In this document: positions 1 to 13,800 of the stretch, piece by piece
How the letters are laid out: every line of letters starts with the position of its first letter
Numbering within the stretch: the first letter of the stretch is position 1
NCBI RefSeq assembly: GCF_023343835.1
Contig: NC_064443.1
Span: 19,665,501 to 19,729,500, forward strand
Length of the DNA stretch: 64,000 nucleotides
Direction: 5' to 3'
Source of the DNA: Lagopus muta
Lineage: Eukaryota; Chordata; Aves; Galliformes; Phasianidae
Position numbers and translations under genes: made by a program
Notes under the pieces: generated by a model
Told to the model about the DNA's origin: nothing
The model's input: the letters and a program-made list of their open reading frames with translations, nothing else
Database searches by the model: none

Positions 1-510
1 TCTTCACTCTGGAGCCTACTACTAAGAAAATTATTACTAAGAAAATTAAGTACATGAAACAAATTCTGTATTTCTTTTTATGACTGAAGTCCACTTCTCA
101 TTCACAAAATCAGAATAATTGAACTGTATATGGGAAGAACAATGTTGGATCTGTGGATACTTCTGGAGCAGAAATTCCATTTCCATTGCATTTAACTGGG
201 AATCCTAATGACTCACACAGCACTTATCTCTATTAGAATCAGTGCAGAGACCAGTTTCTGAAATGGGAGCTCTTTTACAGTTTCACTCCCTCCCCCAACT
301 CCAAGTTACACATTCCTCAGAACTTGCTTAAATATAAGGAATCACATGATTATAGGTATATCTTTGACATGGAAATGACTCTCACAGTAAAACAAAGTTC
401 AAACAGTCCTTCCAGTACTAAAAAGCAGCTTAAAAATCTAGAGGGATACAGACTTTTCCCATGACCTGACTGTGAAAGGCACGGGGTGTGGTTTTAAAGT
501 AAAAGGGGAA

Positions 511-722
511 ATTTAGGTCAGACGTCAAGTGGAAATTCTTCACTCAGAGAGCAGTGAGGACCTGGCACTACTGCCCAGAGAAGCAGTGGTTGTGGTGGTT
601 GCCCCAGCCCTGCATAGGGCTCTGGTCAGCCTGAGCTGGTGGGGTGCAACCCAGTCCACAGCAGGTAGTTGGAACTAAACGTCTTTTAAAGTCTCTTCCA
701 ACCCAAGCCATTCTGTGATTGT
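511..722 (+). mobile_element. CR1 LINE fragment
   Basis: Diverged CR1 3' portion: GGAAATTCTTCACTCAGAGA and TCTCTTCCAACCCAAGCC, then ATTCTGTGATT at the end. Lies in the last NR2C2 intron. Confidence 0.85.
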
Positions 723-913
723 AGACTTCCTAGAAGTTGGAATTCCCCTTGTAGTACTGGGAAAGATCTTGTTGGTGAAATTCAAAAATAAAACAATTTT
801 GATGGAAATAACTCCATCAAATGTTACTTGCCTAGGAGTAAATAACTAACAGAAACAGCTGAGAGCTGATAAAAACAAATCAGGCACTTTCAAAGACAAG
901 TCCTTGGAAACGT

Positions 914-933
914 AAAAAAAAAAAAAAAAAAAA
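914..933 (+). repeat. poly(A) tract, A20
   Basis: Uninterrupted run of 20 A. No element with an A-tail was recognised next to it. Confidence 0.95.
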
Positions 934-1220
934 GTAAAGGTGAAAAGAAGCAGGAAGTGAGAATTTCTTATAATGGAACATTAAGAGTTCTTTACTGTTT
1001 TCCATATATAAACCTTAATTTTTCAAGATCTCCAAATGAAATAAATATTTTTCTGCACATGTATCTTGACAAATAGTTAAAGGATGATAATCATCTTTTA
1101 TTATCTCAAAGTCTCTTTGACAATGAACTTGAAAAAGGAGGCAGTCTGACTTAAAGAACTTGAGACTTCTAACATAGACAGTAAGCTCTCTATTTTCCTA
1201 AATACAGAAATGAAATTCTC

Positions 1221-1245
1221 AAAAAAAAAAAAAAAAAAAAAAAAA
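1221..1245 (+). repeat. poly(A) tract, A25
   Basis: Uninterrupted run of 25 A in the last NR2C2 intron, about 45 bp before a CR1 fragment. CR1 elements do not carry poly(A) tails, so it is probably an expanded microsatellite. Confidence 0.95.
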
Positions 1246-1290
1246 CCAAACAAACAGGACAAGTGGTAACAAGCTTAAACTAAAGGGCAG

Positions 1291-1496
1291 GTTTAGATTA
1301 GATATAAGACTTTCTCCTCACTATGAGGGTGGTGAAGCAGTAGCACAGGCTGTCCAGAGAAGCTGCGGATGCCTCAGTGCTGGAAGAGTTCAAGATCAGG
1401 CTGGATGGATGTTTGGGCAACCTAATCTACTGGGAGTGGGAGGAAGACTGAACTAAATGGTCTATATGGTCTCTTCCAACTGATCCATTTCATGAT
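1291..1496 (+). mobile_element. CR1 LINE fragment
   Basis: Contains TTAGATTAGATATAAG, then GGCTGTCCAGAGAAGCTG, CAGGCTGGATGGATG and GGTCTCTTCCAACTGATCC with a decayed CATGATT tail. It is the second CR1 copy in the last NR2C2 intron, directly after an A25 tract. Confidence 0.88.
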
Positions 1497-1770
1497 TAAA
1501 AACAAAACAACACAACCAAAAAAGCTACACAAACAAAAAAACTCACAAACCACACACAAAACCCAGGCCTCGCTTAGGAAAAAAAATTCAGGTTTTGCTT
1601 CATTTTATCTTTAAACAATTCTTCTTGCTTTTGTGAACAAGGTTCTGGCTGTTTCACCTTAATAGTCAAGAACAGATGTCAAAAAGGAAGTTACAACATC
1701 ACGATGCTATTTTGTACTTTTGCCAGCTACAGCTCACAACATTGTTTTGGTTACTATAGACAATAAATAC

Positions 1771-1876
1771 CTATAAGTATCTTCTGGATAGGTTTTTTGT
1801 ACATAGTCCTGCAATTCCATCTGTGCCTTCTCCTGGAATTTTTCTATTTGGGTTGAACTGTTCAGACCAGGGTGAT
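1771..1876 (-). CDS. NR2C2: NR2C2 penultimate coding exon
   Basis: This 106-nt exon, acceptor GTTTCTTTAG, completes the aspartate and encodes [20 protein letters not shown], then [14 protein letters not shown] plus two bases of arginine (CTTATAG|GTATTT). The final exon (LARILVRLPALRL... in mammals, from memory) is not found in 1-1770 and must lie outside the window. Confidence 0.95.
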
Positions 1877-4800
1877 CTAAAGAAACAAAACATTTCTGTA
1901 TGTCGATTGTTTCCTTCTACATTGCAAAGTACATGTGCTTACATGATTTAAACACTGTATTGTGATTTTTATCACGACAGTTGAATAAATTTAAACCATT
2001 CAATTGAACATTTGCTTCCTGGCTGCACAAGTGGCATACTCACTTTTCTCTCCATTGCAGGCTGTATCCACAAGAAAGCAGAAAAAGATTCATCTTGTTA
2101 TATACCAGGCAATGACATTCCCAGTTTATGTTCCTAATTCTGTTTTTTAAAACATATTTTCCTCAGTAATTTTAATTATCTACGCAGATTGAGTAAAATC
2201 TTTTTTTCTTGACAGATTGACTTCTTGATCTTGAAACTGTTTCATGTTTTAATTCCACTTGGCTCTGTACCTCAAAGAGGGTCACATGATCAGAAAAACT
2301 GGAAATGTGACAGACTTGACTGTGCCCCAATATTTTCACCATTGTGTGCAAAGAAATGGGACAGAACATATTGAAGTTGCTTGCCCCTCAGACTTGCCCC
2401 TCAGACTTGCATGAAAGCCCTAATAAATGTAAATCTAATAATACAATCTACAGAAAATTTCCAAAAGCAATTTCAGGACACTGGTATCTTCTAATTAAAC
2501 TGAATTTTTATTACAAAGAGAAAAATAATATCAAAGCAAAAAACAATAACAGACATCAAACAAACAAACAAAAAAAACCACTAACAAAAAAAAAAAAAAA
2601 GCAGCCTCCTAACACGATATTCATTTTCTTGGTACTTTGTTAAAAAGTGGTAGATTATTTACTTGAATTCAAAATATTTATGATTCAGGGCAAGACCTTC
2701 CTTTTCACTCAGTCTGTCAAGCAGTTTTAAATTAACCTTCCAGCATCCTAGGAACACTTCTCTCCCTGTGCTGAACAAACTGTCAGCTCTCCTTTCTTTA
2801 ATATTCTACCTTGTAATTCCAGAAAATGTGTAGCATGTTCTTTAAGGAAATCCTCACCTCATAAATTCTATTGATCATGCTCTATATATCTGCTGTCATT
2901 TTGGTAAGACAGAAGCCAGCTGGCTTGCATTTAATTCTGGAGATCTGGTAGAAGCCCCATATATAAAATATATGAGTAGAAGTACCACTATTACACCATT
3001 CCTCTTACAAGTGCCTTAAAAATAATAATGCTGATGTCAATTTCTTCCTGTCATTTTCAGAACATATTTTCTTCTGATCCTTCCCGCCATTTGCTTCACT
3101 AATATTGCTAGATAACTTATCAGCTGAAGATAATTGATATTCTAGTCTCCTAAGCTGGGTTTACAAGAAATTCTTGATAGACTGGAGCTGTAAATAACAC
3201 AAATGTGTTGGTTCAGAATTATTTTAAATATATATATATAGTTTGTGATAAAATATTATGGATCACTAATTTTCCCACAACTTAACAGTTTCATCTCAAG
3301 CCATTAGCCTCATGAAACATTCCTACAACATTAACATATGAATGATTATTATTTAAACAAATACTGTTACAAAATTCCTTACCAGGGCTAAATAGGACTA
3401 TAGCTTTAAGGTATGCATATTCATATCCATCAATATCAATCTTGGCCATGCTGTTACAGAACTCCTGAAGTTTCCAGATGTGTTCCATGACTTGCTTTAT
3501 TCTGTCTCCAGAAAGCTTATCTACAAAAAGATAATATTTTTTTTCAAGTGAGCTCAAGTACATCTGATATATTAAACAGCATCCTTTTCATGAAACAAGT
3601 GACATATCAAAGTATTTTTGTGTCATTTTGTTCCACTCACAAAGAAGCAAAATTGCTTCTGACACGTTCTTGTCAATACCAAACAAAGTATTCACAGGTA
3701 GGCCAATAGTCAAAATGAGTTGAAATGACCCAACTGGTGAAGGGGATCTCTGGCTACCCAGCACTCCTTCTCAGGAAGCAGCTTAGGTCCAAAGGATGTT
3801 CTCCCTTCAGTGGCTGGCCCTTGTAAGAGCCCAGTGTGGCTCCACTCTGGGTCCGCCCCTTCTGGTCATGTGAAGAGCACAGATGCACACACTTTGCCTG
3901 CGCTCCCTGAGCCAGCTACACCCTTTCATCAGGTGCTCAATCAATCACCAGTTCAAGCCCAGACCTAACTGTTTCAGACCTGCTTCCCTACACATTTGGT
4001 ATTCTAAAACCACTTAACATCTAAGTATAGCACCTTCCCCACCCCCCCAGGATCTAGGGGAAAAATGGGGAAAAATTCTGCCACCAACTAGAAAAGGTTT
4101 TGTGAGAAATGTTATTCAAAGTCCATTTGGAACCCTGTACTAAACATACATAAGAATCACATAGTGAACACGTACCTTCCTGTATGCTGTTCTGAAGATG
4201 GTTGACAATAGCTGCTAGGATAGTTGACAGACTCATCACTTGCGCACACTGTGCCAGGCCTAAGGTAAACAGCTCATTCCAGCAGGCACGCACAAGGCTT
4301 GTATTACACTCCTGGCTATGAACAACAAAATCAGCAGAAGCTAATTTTCATATCAGGTTGGTATTGCTCTCTTTATATTATATCAATTATAACAATCAGT
4401 AACAAGGGTTAACATATTTCAACCACCCTACTAAAACAGCTTATATTACCATATTACAAGTATTTCAAAAAGCAAAAAGAAGTAATAGATCAACTACACA
4501 AAACCATACAGGTTATCTGTAAAATGGTGCTCACCAATTCTTCACCAAGATTTCTACAAATTAAATCCTTCCTTTTGATTCAGTTTTAGCTTCTGCAAAA
4601 GCAGTAACATCAGATACTGTAGTTATCCCTCCCTCTGCCACCATCTATATTACTGCTGTTCAAAAAGGTGAACACTGTATAGCCTTCACACATTTTAAAG
4701 AATTCAGTAACAATTAAATAATTCACTCATTTAAAAATTCAAAATAGTTCAAAAGCATTAAGGTCAATGCTTTAATTAATTAGAAAGCGAACCAACAATA

Positions 4801-7800
4801 GAATGTCTATTTACCCAAGTGCTTGAAATGCAGGGATGGATCTAGCCCAGTGCATAGATAAGAAAAGTAGCCGTGATGCTGACTCACAGATGTAGTGTAC
4901 ATTAAGATACTCTGGCATCGGACTGGGCATTGTCAGCTGCAAAATGTAGAGTACAGTATGTACAGTCAAGGTAGAAAATAATTTTTATTATCAATGAAGT
5001 AGCCACTGAAAACATTCAAGCTAGTCTCATAGTCTGTCATAAGCAATTGTTTGACAAGATACTGCCAAATTTAAACTTCACTAAATAAGTCATTACTTCT
5101 CGGAAGGAATGCAAAATGAGGATGGGAGATAGAAATAACATGAGAGCTCAAATGTTTATTCTGAATCAGTTTAATTTTCATGTAATAAATCTAACATCAT
5201 GGTACTATGAAACTATTTTCTAAAACTTCTTGAAAGTAAAGTAAATCCTAAAATAGGAAAATTGTAGAGTATGAATCTACAAACAAGACACCATTAATAG
5301 GAATAAGCAGGTTATGATTAAACTGACTATTTAAGTACTGTTATTTCAGTAATGATCTTTGTAACTCTTTAAACAGTGCAATCTGATAACAATGATTGTA
5401 ATTGTTTCTCCCACAATTTTCAATGTGTTCTTGTTTGATTAGAGTAATTGAAAGAGTCTAAAAAGGCACTGCAACCTCTTATTTAAAAGATTTGTGTGTA
5501 ACAAAAGTTCTACATTACCTAGAACTATAAATGAACTACGCAAATCAGTACTACATGGATGATGTGTAAAGTGATTATCAACCATAGCAGAAAGTGAAAT
5601 AAATATCTTCTAAAAAAACATTTATGCATTTAACATAGATCATGCAAGAGCAAAAACAGTACTAGATTCTTTCAAATATCAGTCATTATTCTAGATTGCT
5701 ACATTTAATTTTGCTAAAGAAAACTCATATTTTGGATTACGTCTTACTGGTTTAGTAAGACACGTCAAGAAATGTACCTTAAATGTAACATGCGTATCTG
5801 TAAGTAAGGGTCCTTCCACTTCAATAATTGGCGTTGACTGATCTCTACTAATTACATGAATATTCCCTCCTCCTGTAGGATCCATTCCATCCGCCAAGTT
5901 AGGAGCTGCTGTACCATCTGTGGTATTGAGTGCTTTGGCCAAAGTATCAAATGCCCTGCAATAAAGAGCGACAGTGAAAGCATTTCCTCACACTCTCAGG
6001 AGTTTTTAAAGAAGTTAAATAAAACCCAATGAGGCATTCCTACTCAGAAGTTAGGGTAAACAGTTCCCATGTATGTTAAGACATGAGGCCAGGTTTTTCA
6101 TTAAAGCCTGGTTCTTTTGTACTGTTTGGACATTACACTGGGAATGCCCAGTACACAACCAATTAAAAAGAGAGTCCCACCTCAAAAACATCTCAATTTC
6201 CTTCTCCTGAGGACAGTGCCTTAGAAATCTTATGACAGTAATATAAGAAAGACTAGTTCCTGTACTTTATACTCCAGCTGTTGCCATTGGAGAAATAAGA
6301 CTGTGTAAATTCCTTTTTTTATGATGACTGAGCTTAGGTCTAGATTCAGAATTTTATGCTCCACTTTAATACTAAGCGACACTATAATGGTATTTCATAG
6401 TGTTGTTCTAACACTTTTTATTGAGAAGTTGGGGGATTCTTATTCTTTTAAGCAGAAAAAATGACTACAAGGTTAAAAAGAAAAAACAGAAGCTGCAGTG
6501 GCAAGTATTTTAAGGTATCAGTTAATAACAGATTTAAGAGCCTAAAGTAAAGCACCTCTTACAAGTCTACTTGAGAAACACTGGGAGAGTTTTAAGGCCA
6601 AGTATTTTTCTTATTTCACTGTACTGCCAACTTATATTTTCCTTCAAAAACAACAACAAACAACAATTAAGAAAACAAAAACATTCCCCCATCCCTAGAA
6701 TTTCAAGAGTGTGTTGTTTTTCCTCATTTAATGAAGTATTCAAATTTTTTCTAAACATTAAATTTAAAAAATGTTTATCCATCTTACTTTAACCACAATT
6801 ATCCCATTTTAACCAACTGGTATTTTGGCAGTACAATCTCGCAGCAAAATCATACAGAACCCCAAGAAAAAGAGTTAAGGGCAACAAGCACTTCACAGGA
6901 GAAGCTTCCATATAACAAGCCTGTCAAATAAAGCAATATCAAAGTATTACTATTCTCAGCATTTCTGAAAGCCACAAGCCAGTCACTTATTCAAGCACTG
7001 AAAGAGGCTGCCCACAGAAGTGGTGGAATCCTCATCCCTTGAGATATTTAAGAGATGTACGGATACAACACTAAAGGACATGGTTTAGTGAAGGGTCTTG
7101 GTAGGTGAGATTGACACATGGACTCACTGAAGTTGAAGGTCTTTTCTGTTTTATAATTCTACTCTATTCTTGTTTTTCTTAGTATGAAACCTACTTTAGC
7201 ATCAGACCACTATCATTATAACACGTCACAGTTCTTCACAAGCAGTCTACAGGCTGAGACAACAGCCAAGTCCAGATTTCCAAAGAACTGTTTTTGTATT
7301 TCTCAGTACTCGGCAATCTCTACTGTGTTTGATATCACAACACCAAATTACTTCAATATACAAAATACAAAATGCTAAATTAAGATGCATACCGTGAAAT
7401 TTCACTGGCAGATTGCTCTTCTTGTTGAATTTCAGAAGTATCTCCATTATTTAGTGAGTCACTGAGATTAGCAAGAGATGTTACAACATTTGCTAGTGTT
7501 CCTAAAGCACCCTGGCTTGTCTCAGCCTAAAAAGGAAGAACCATATTAGTGGATCAGAATTATAGGTGCTACATCATACTTTCTTTTTTTTTAATTTTAC
7601 ATTTTTAATCTTTGTGTTCTTTTTACTCTTATGTATTTTTCCATTTCTTGATCACCTACAATGGTTCGCATGTGATTGACAATGACCTTTAAACCCCAAC
7701 TCACAACCTCTGTTGACATATTGTACAGAGATCTAGTTATGGTGTAAATAAGTGTGAAAAGAAACGATGTCTCTGTTGAACTTATTTTACCTCTGCATTT

Positions 7801-10800
7801 CTACAGATTTTCAGACTCACCCCAACCTTCTCCTCTCAAGTGCAAGAATGACTCATGTTTGTGTACATAGCTAAAACAGTTTGTATATATGCATAATCAA
7901 TGAATATTAAGATGTTATAACTACAAGATAAACAAGAGAGTTAGGCAAAGCAGATTATAATAATAAAAAGAGGATAGAAAGCTTACCCCTATCCTGGGCT
8001 CACTCACAAAACTCCAGCAGAGCAGATCTCCAGAAGAGATCCTTCCCCACTGGCAGCCAGCTCTTAAATAGGTCTAGGAGGGGTGCGGCCAGGCTCCCCC
8101 TTCCTGCAGCACAGCTGCTTTGCCTTCACCTGTGCTCCTCTGGCTGACTCAGCGCTTGCCTCAGGTGATCAATCAGAGGTTCAGTTCCCATACAATATAT
8201 CAATATGTTCAGAACTTAACTGAAAGAATTCATACTTTAGAGTCAGCAGCTAGGAGGATGGTACCATCATCCCTGATCAGAGGTTGTTGAATATTCACAA
8301 GCATTCCTGGATCAAGAAGACCTGCAGACCTGTTGAAAACCACAAGCCATGTGGCAGTTAATGGTACCTACACAATGCATAGGAAGAATATGTAACAGCA
8401 CATAGAAGAGTACCAGTTTCATGAAATTGTAAATTTAAAAACTAACAATTTATTCATTGAAATATCAGTATTTCTGAAATAGTTTCCAAAAACCTTCTAC
8501 CACAGGAATACTTTTCCTTTTCCTGTGCAAAAGTAGTGACAGTTTCCTAAACAGATAGTCGCCTCGTTCGTTTTTGAAATTGGTTTATTCTGTTTTATGA
8601 AAACTCTTAAGAAGCCACCTAGCAGATCTGAAGTAAAGCCTTCTAAGGCATAATTCTGCATTCCAAGTTAGATAATGGACAGCAGTAAATAAAGTTGAGT
8701 CAATAAAATTTATTTCACATTACAAAAAAGTTGCATAATCAAGTTTATTTAAAAATCTCTGCTGTCTTTTCTTCTGCTGCTTTTTGATCATGCATCATTA
8801 CTCTCCAATCTATTCAAAGGACACACTGTAAAGTCTCTGTAGGCAGTAAGTATGATTTGCAGCCACAACACTCCAGGCCTGTGTAATCCAATATAAATGG
8901 CCTTGTGGAACTGATAGCTTAAAGAGTCTGACACTAACATTGTGAACTACCACAGGAAGCAAATTATCATGCCTTCTGCTAATCTGAGTCCTACATAAAT
9001 AAAAGGGTCACACAATTAGTGTAATATTGCTTATAGGAGGGTAAAGCATCTGCAACACAAGGAAATCCTGAGGTAGCAAATGTGTCTACAAGTAGTATTT
9101 TTGAACAAAATGACCAGCAAATGAGAACAACTGAAAAACAATTCAGGGAATTTGTGGCTTAAGATTCCTAATCGTTGTGTCATTTATCCAAAAAAATATG
9201 TCTGAGTAAAACTCATGCACACAAACATACACACTGAATTTTGAGATCCTATGTTTATACATGCACACACACACACTAACTGGAGCCACAACTTTCAAAA
9301 TGTGGTATATTACACTGAGTTTTATTTTATTCAGGAAAAAAAAAATTCTGCCTCTATTTATTATGATATTATACCATACTCATGTATTTTCCCTGACTCC
9401 CAATGGGGAAAACTGGGAACACAAAAACCATATAGGAATATCATAGTATTGTGGAAAGTTCACAGAATCATAGAATCCTTAGAGTTGGAAGGGACTCTTA
9501 AAGGTCATCAAGTTCAACCAACACTCCCACAACGAACAGGGACATTTTCAGCTATATCAAATTGCTTAAAACCTGGCCCTGCCTGATCCTGAATGTCACA
9601 AATGTCTGGGCATCCACCACCTCTCTGGTCAATCTGCTTTAATGCGTCACCGCTCTTCCTTATATCCAATCTAAATCTTCAATATAGCAAAATGAAACTG
9701 CAGGTTTACAGTCTGTTTACAGTCTTTTGGGATCTGAATCATCCGTCACTGTAGGCTCTTCACTACTGTTTTCAGGAAGGGGAAGACTGAAGTCTGCTAT
9801 TTGTGGATCTGCTTTCAGCACAGTGAGCACTTGAATCCATTGCACTGGTAAGTCTCCATGTTTTTTACTTGCATTTCACATATTTGTCCTGCTTGTGCTT
9901 TGATATGAGCTACACCTCCTAACTCAAAACCGTCTAACTGTACTCACACAAAGACATTGATGATGAACAGAAGATACTAGACTGGTCTTGGTAACGGAAA
10001 AACAAAACTGGAACTCTTTTATTGGCCAATGCTTTAGACTGTAGGGGGAAAAAGAACATAGCTGTGCCTGCAATGCACAAATAACCTTAAACAACACATT
10101 TTTTTTATGTATTTACTCACCGTGCCCCATCTTTATCTGCAACAAATGTTGGAGTTGCTATTAGAGGGCTTCGTAGGTCTTTTCTAATATATATTTTTTC
10201 AGTGGAAGCTGCACAGTTGGTTGGTTTTTCACGCTGCACATCAAAAGGCTTTCTTTCACTCTGAACCGCTATATGAAGATATAAACACGCAGATTTGAAA
10301 GAAAATGAATGAACTACTAAAAAAGTAAAACTCATATAGTAGGATTTCTGTTTTAGTAACTACAGTGGTGAGTTAGTTCAGCATGAAACTGAAATTTAAT
10401 ATAAAGACCAAAGAAACACTTCCAGTTTTGCTATACTTGTGCCTAAGTAAATTTTAACTGACAAAGGCACAGACTGATCATTTAAGTTTCCTGAACTGGA
10501 GGCAAAGCTTGACTTTTCACAGGTATTTAGGAAACAAAACATTCTGCAACATACATTAGGAAAAAAAAAAGGGGGGGAGGGGATTCTTATTCCAGGTAAA
10601 GCTATACACAAAGTCTTAGCCTTACTCTGACTGAGTAGAAACAATACGAGTTAGCTACAGAATTTTTCTGTTACGCAAGAAATGCAGCTTACTGTCCTAC
10701 GTTACTCTCTACATCATACGCAATTCTCCCATTCGTTCATTCAGGCCAGTTAGGGAGCAGCATTCTAAAAGTAACCTTTTCAACTGGAAACATTTCTAAA

Positions 10801-13800
10801 TTCTGAAAACTGGAAGAAAATAAGGTCATTCTCCAATATGCCAAACAAGAACTTTAACTCTTTTAAAAGAAGAAGGGAAATGAAAAGTGCTTCTTTATAA
10901 CACTAAGGTGTTATTATTAAACAGATTACAGAAAGTTACTTGGAATCTAAGTCACTAATCTTACAAATTCATCTATAGTTTGGCATAACATTTCACCATG
11001 TCAATTTTTCAACTGAAATTGAAATGCAAATGGAAACAATACTACTATGTATTCATTGTACAAATCAATCATACAGTGGTTATTGCTCTACAAGATTTAA
11101 CGTTACAAACAAAAAATTTAATTCTACTATATAGCCTTTTTCAATGTAACGCTAAAATACATGCATATGTTTCTTCCTATCCTTGTAAACAGCAAGCTAT
11201 TTATTTGTTCATCCTGTTTTTACTAATATTGTTAGTGCCAGGAAAATTTAGGGCTTAGTAAGTAGATGTATTTATTTTCTATGCTTGGTGGATACGTAGA
11301 TATTGATCAGAAACCTGAACCAGTGCACAGCAAAATCAGTATGCATACATCCTAACAACACCGGGATGAAAAGGGTTTGCTTTTGGAAATGAAGCAGTTT
11401 CTTCACCACAGATGTCACACCTCATATTCAGTGTGTGCATAGCCCTCTGGATTTCTAAAGTGTAAATACAACAAAGATCTCCTCGTTTACAAAATGAAAT
11501 TCTGCCTCCTTTATAACTCAGTGGCTGGAATTTATCTTGATTAGATCAGAGTAGAAAGAAGAATTAAATATTTATTGCTTCACCTTAAATTCTCCTTAAA
11601 TTTATCAGAGAACAACAAGATAACAGGCTTCATGAAGTGCTGGACTGTAGAAGCAGAGGGTGCTATAAATTGGAATTAAAATGCATTGAAAGAGTTATTT
11701 GGAATCTAGCACTGGAACTGTAGCTAAGTATTGCATACAAACAGGAAAATGAGCTTAAAAATGACCAAAATATAAAAAAGACAAACACTTCCCATCTCTG
11801 GGTAAAAAGAGAAAAATAAACCTGCAAAAACCGTTCTGTACATGCAATATTAGACTTAGACTTACATCCATCTTTGTAGAAGTATTTTATACTATACACA
11901 TACACTGCATTTGTAACATGCATACCAAGATGCGTGACTAACTAGACTGCTCTAGAACCACAAGTAAGCTGAGATACATATAAAAACAACTAATGCACAT
12001 TAAACATAATCAGCAATGAAAGAAAGGTGAGATAGATGGATATCAAAAGTTCTATTTCCTTCAATCAACATAGACTGAAATGAAAGCATTAAAAACCAAT
12101 AGTAGTACACAGTTTTTAGTTGATAGGCACACTCTCACATTAGGTAATTAACACTCACATTCCATTTTCATGCCCATTTCTAGACATTTCTTAAGCCTAC
12201 AGAATTGGCAGCGATTCCGATGGTGTTTATTGATGATACAGTCTTGGTTGCTACGACAACTGTAGGTCAGATTCTTCCTCACACTCCTTTTAAAGAAACC
12301 CTTGCATCCCTCACAACTGACAGCACCATAGTGACGACCTAGGAAACATATATACTGTCATAAGAAGGAAATAACTCCCGTTTTAACATAAAAATAATTA
12401 TCTTAGGCACCCTTATTTTGTATTCTCATCAACATTTTGGACTGCAGAAAGCATTAATAAAGAAGCATCCTGTAAGGCTTTAATACCTTTTGTCAGGACT
12501 TTTAGGTGGGAAAGTGGAGAGAAGGCGGTCAAGCCTTTATTTGAATAAGAGGCCTCTGAAGTAGTAGTTCCCACTTTATCTGCTGTTACAGCATATAAAG
12601 GAGCTATATGAAGGACAGCACATGCCTGAAGTCGCATTAAAAGAACACACACTAATCATTTAATTAAATGGAGATAAGTGATTTTGGAATAAAATCTGAA
12701 ATTCAATGTTTAGTCAAAACTCCTGTGCATATTAATTCTGATATTGTTTTAATTACATAAGCACTTTCATAAAATGCTTCCTTAGTTAATGTTGAAATTT
12801 TTTTTGGTAGATTGCTTGTTGAATGAATCTGAAACCACTGAGGACTCGCTTGATCTCTACTTGCCTCTTTCTTTAACAGTAAAAAACCAAAATATACCAA
12901 GAAGTCCTGTGTTTGTCAGTGATCTCTAAGAAGCATTCTTTCCTTGAAGCAGGTAGACTTTTCTAGGCAACACTTACTGCAAGGCTGCCCGCAGCTCTGG
13001 GGAACAGGACTTAATTCTTCAAATGGTTTCAGTTACTAGGAGCTATGCAACTGTTATTTCCTCTTTCAGCACACGCCAATTTATCATTTACTCCACTGTA
13101 AGTACAAATTAATATTATTTCGAGCAGAGCTGTACTACTCTGTGCATATAGTTATAAACATATAACATCTCTTTCCACCTTAGATTCAATTGCTTTTGCC
13201 ATCAGCACGGTTATAATCATTTAAAAACACATGAAATCTCCTTTCTTCCACCCTAGTAATGTTTCCAGTCAGTTTCCTGAATATTGCTTTCTATGCTTCC
13301 TTACCTGATGCTTTATCACCACAGACCACGCAATATTCTACTACCTGGGCCCGCTGAACATCAGCTTTTCCCAGCAAACGTTCCACCGAAGCAGAGTCTG
13401 TCACTATCTGAGTGAAAATTCCAAAACAAGAAGAGGTAACTAGGCAGTATTTTCTGCTGAAAGGAAGGAGCTCTGCCTAGGGTTGGTGTATCAACAGGCA
13501 AGAGGCAGCCAAAGGTGAAGACAAATATGATAGATGTGGAATGAAATTAAGTAGTATAAAATAAAGTTAATGAGCATTTTTACTGTCAATGGCAAGACTA
13601 TTAGAGAGCCAAAGCAAAACACAAATCCCAAATTGTACTCCCAGCTTCGCTCAATAGAAGTTCCCTCACTTGTGCAGTCAGCAGTATGCTTCCTTTCTTG
13701 TAAATTACTGTCAAACAACTGCTGTGTTTTAGCCAAAGATGGTTGTACTCCACACATTCTTCCCAGACATCCTCACAGTAGCTAGTACGTATATATGGTT

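Larger units (their letters stand above)
1..1770 (-). other. NR2C2 last intron (partial), no exon seen
   Basis: Holds two CR1 fragments and two long A tracts. I looked on the minus strand for the terminal LBD exon and did not find it, so this stretch is intron. Confidence 0.7.

Noticed and set aside
9251..9586. 111-codon plus-strand frame
   Set aside because: Its second half is antisense CR1 sequence and its first half is AT-rich intron.
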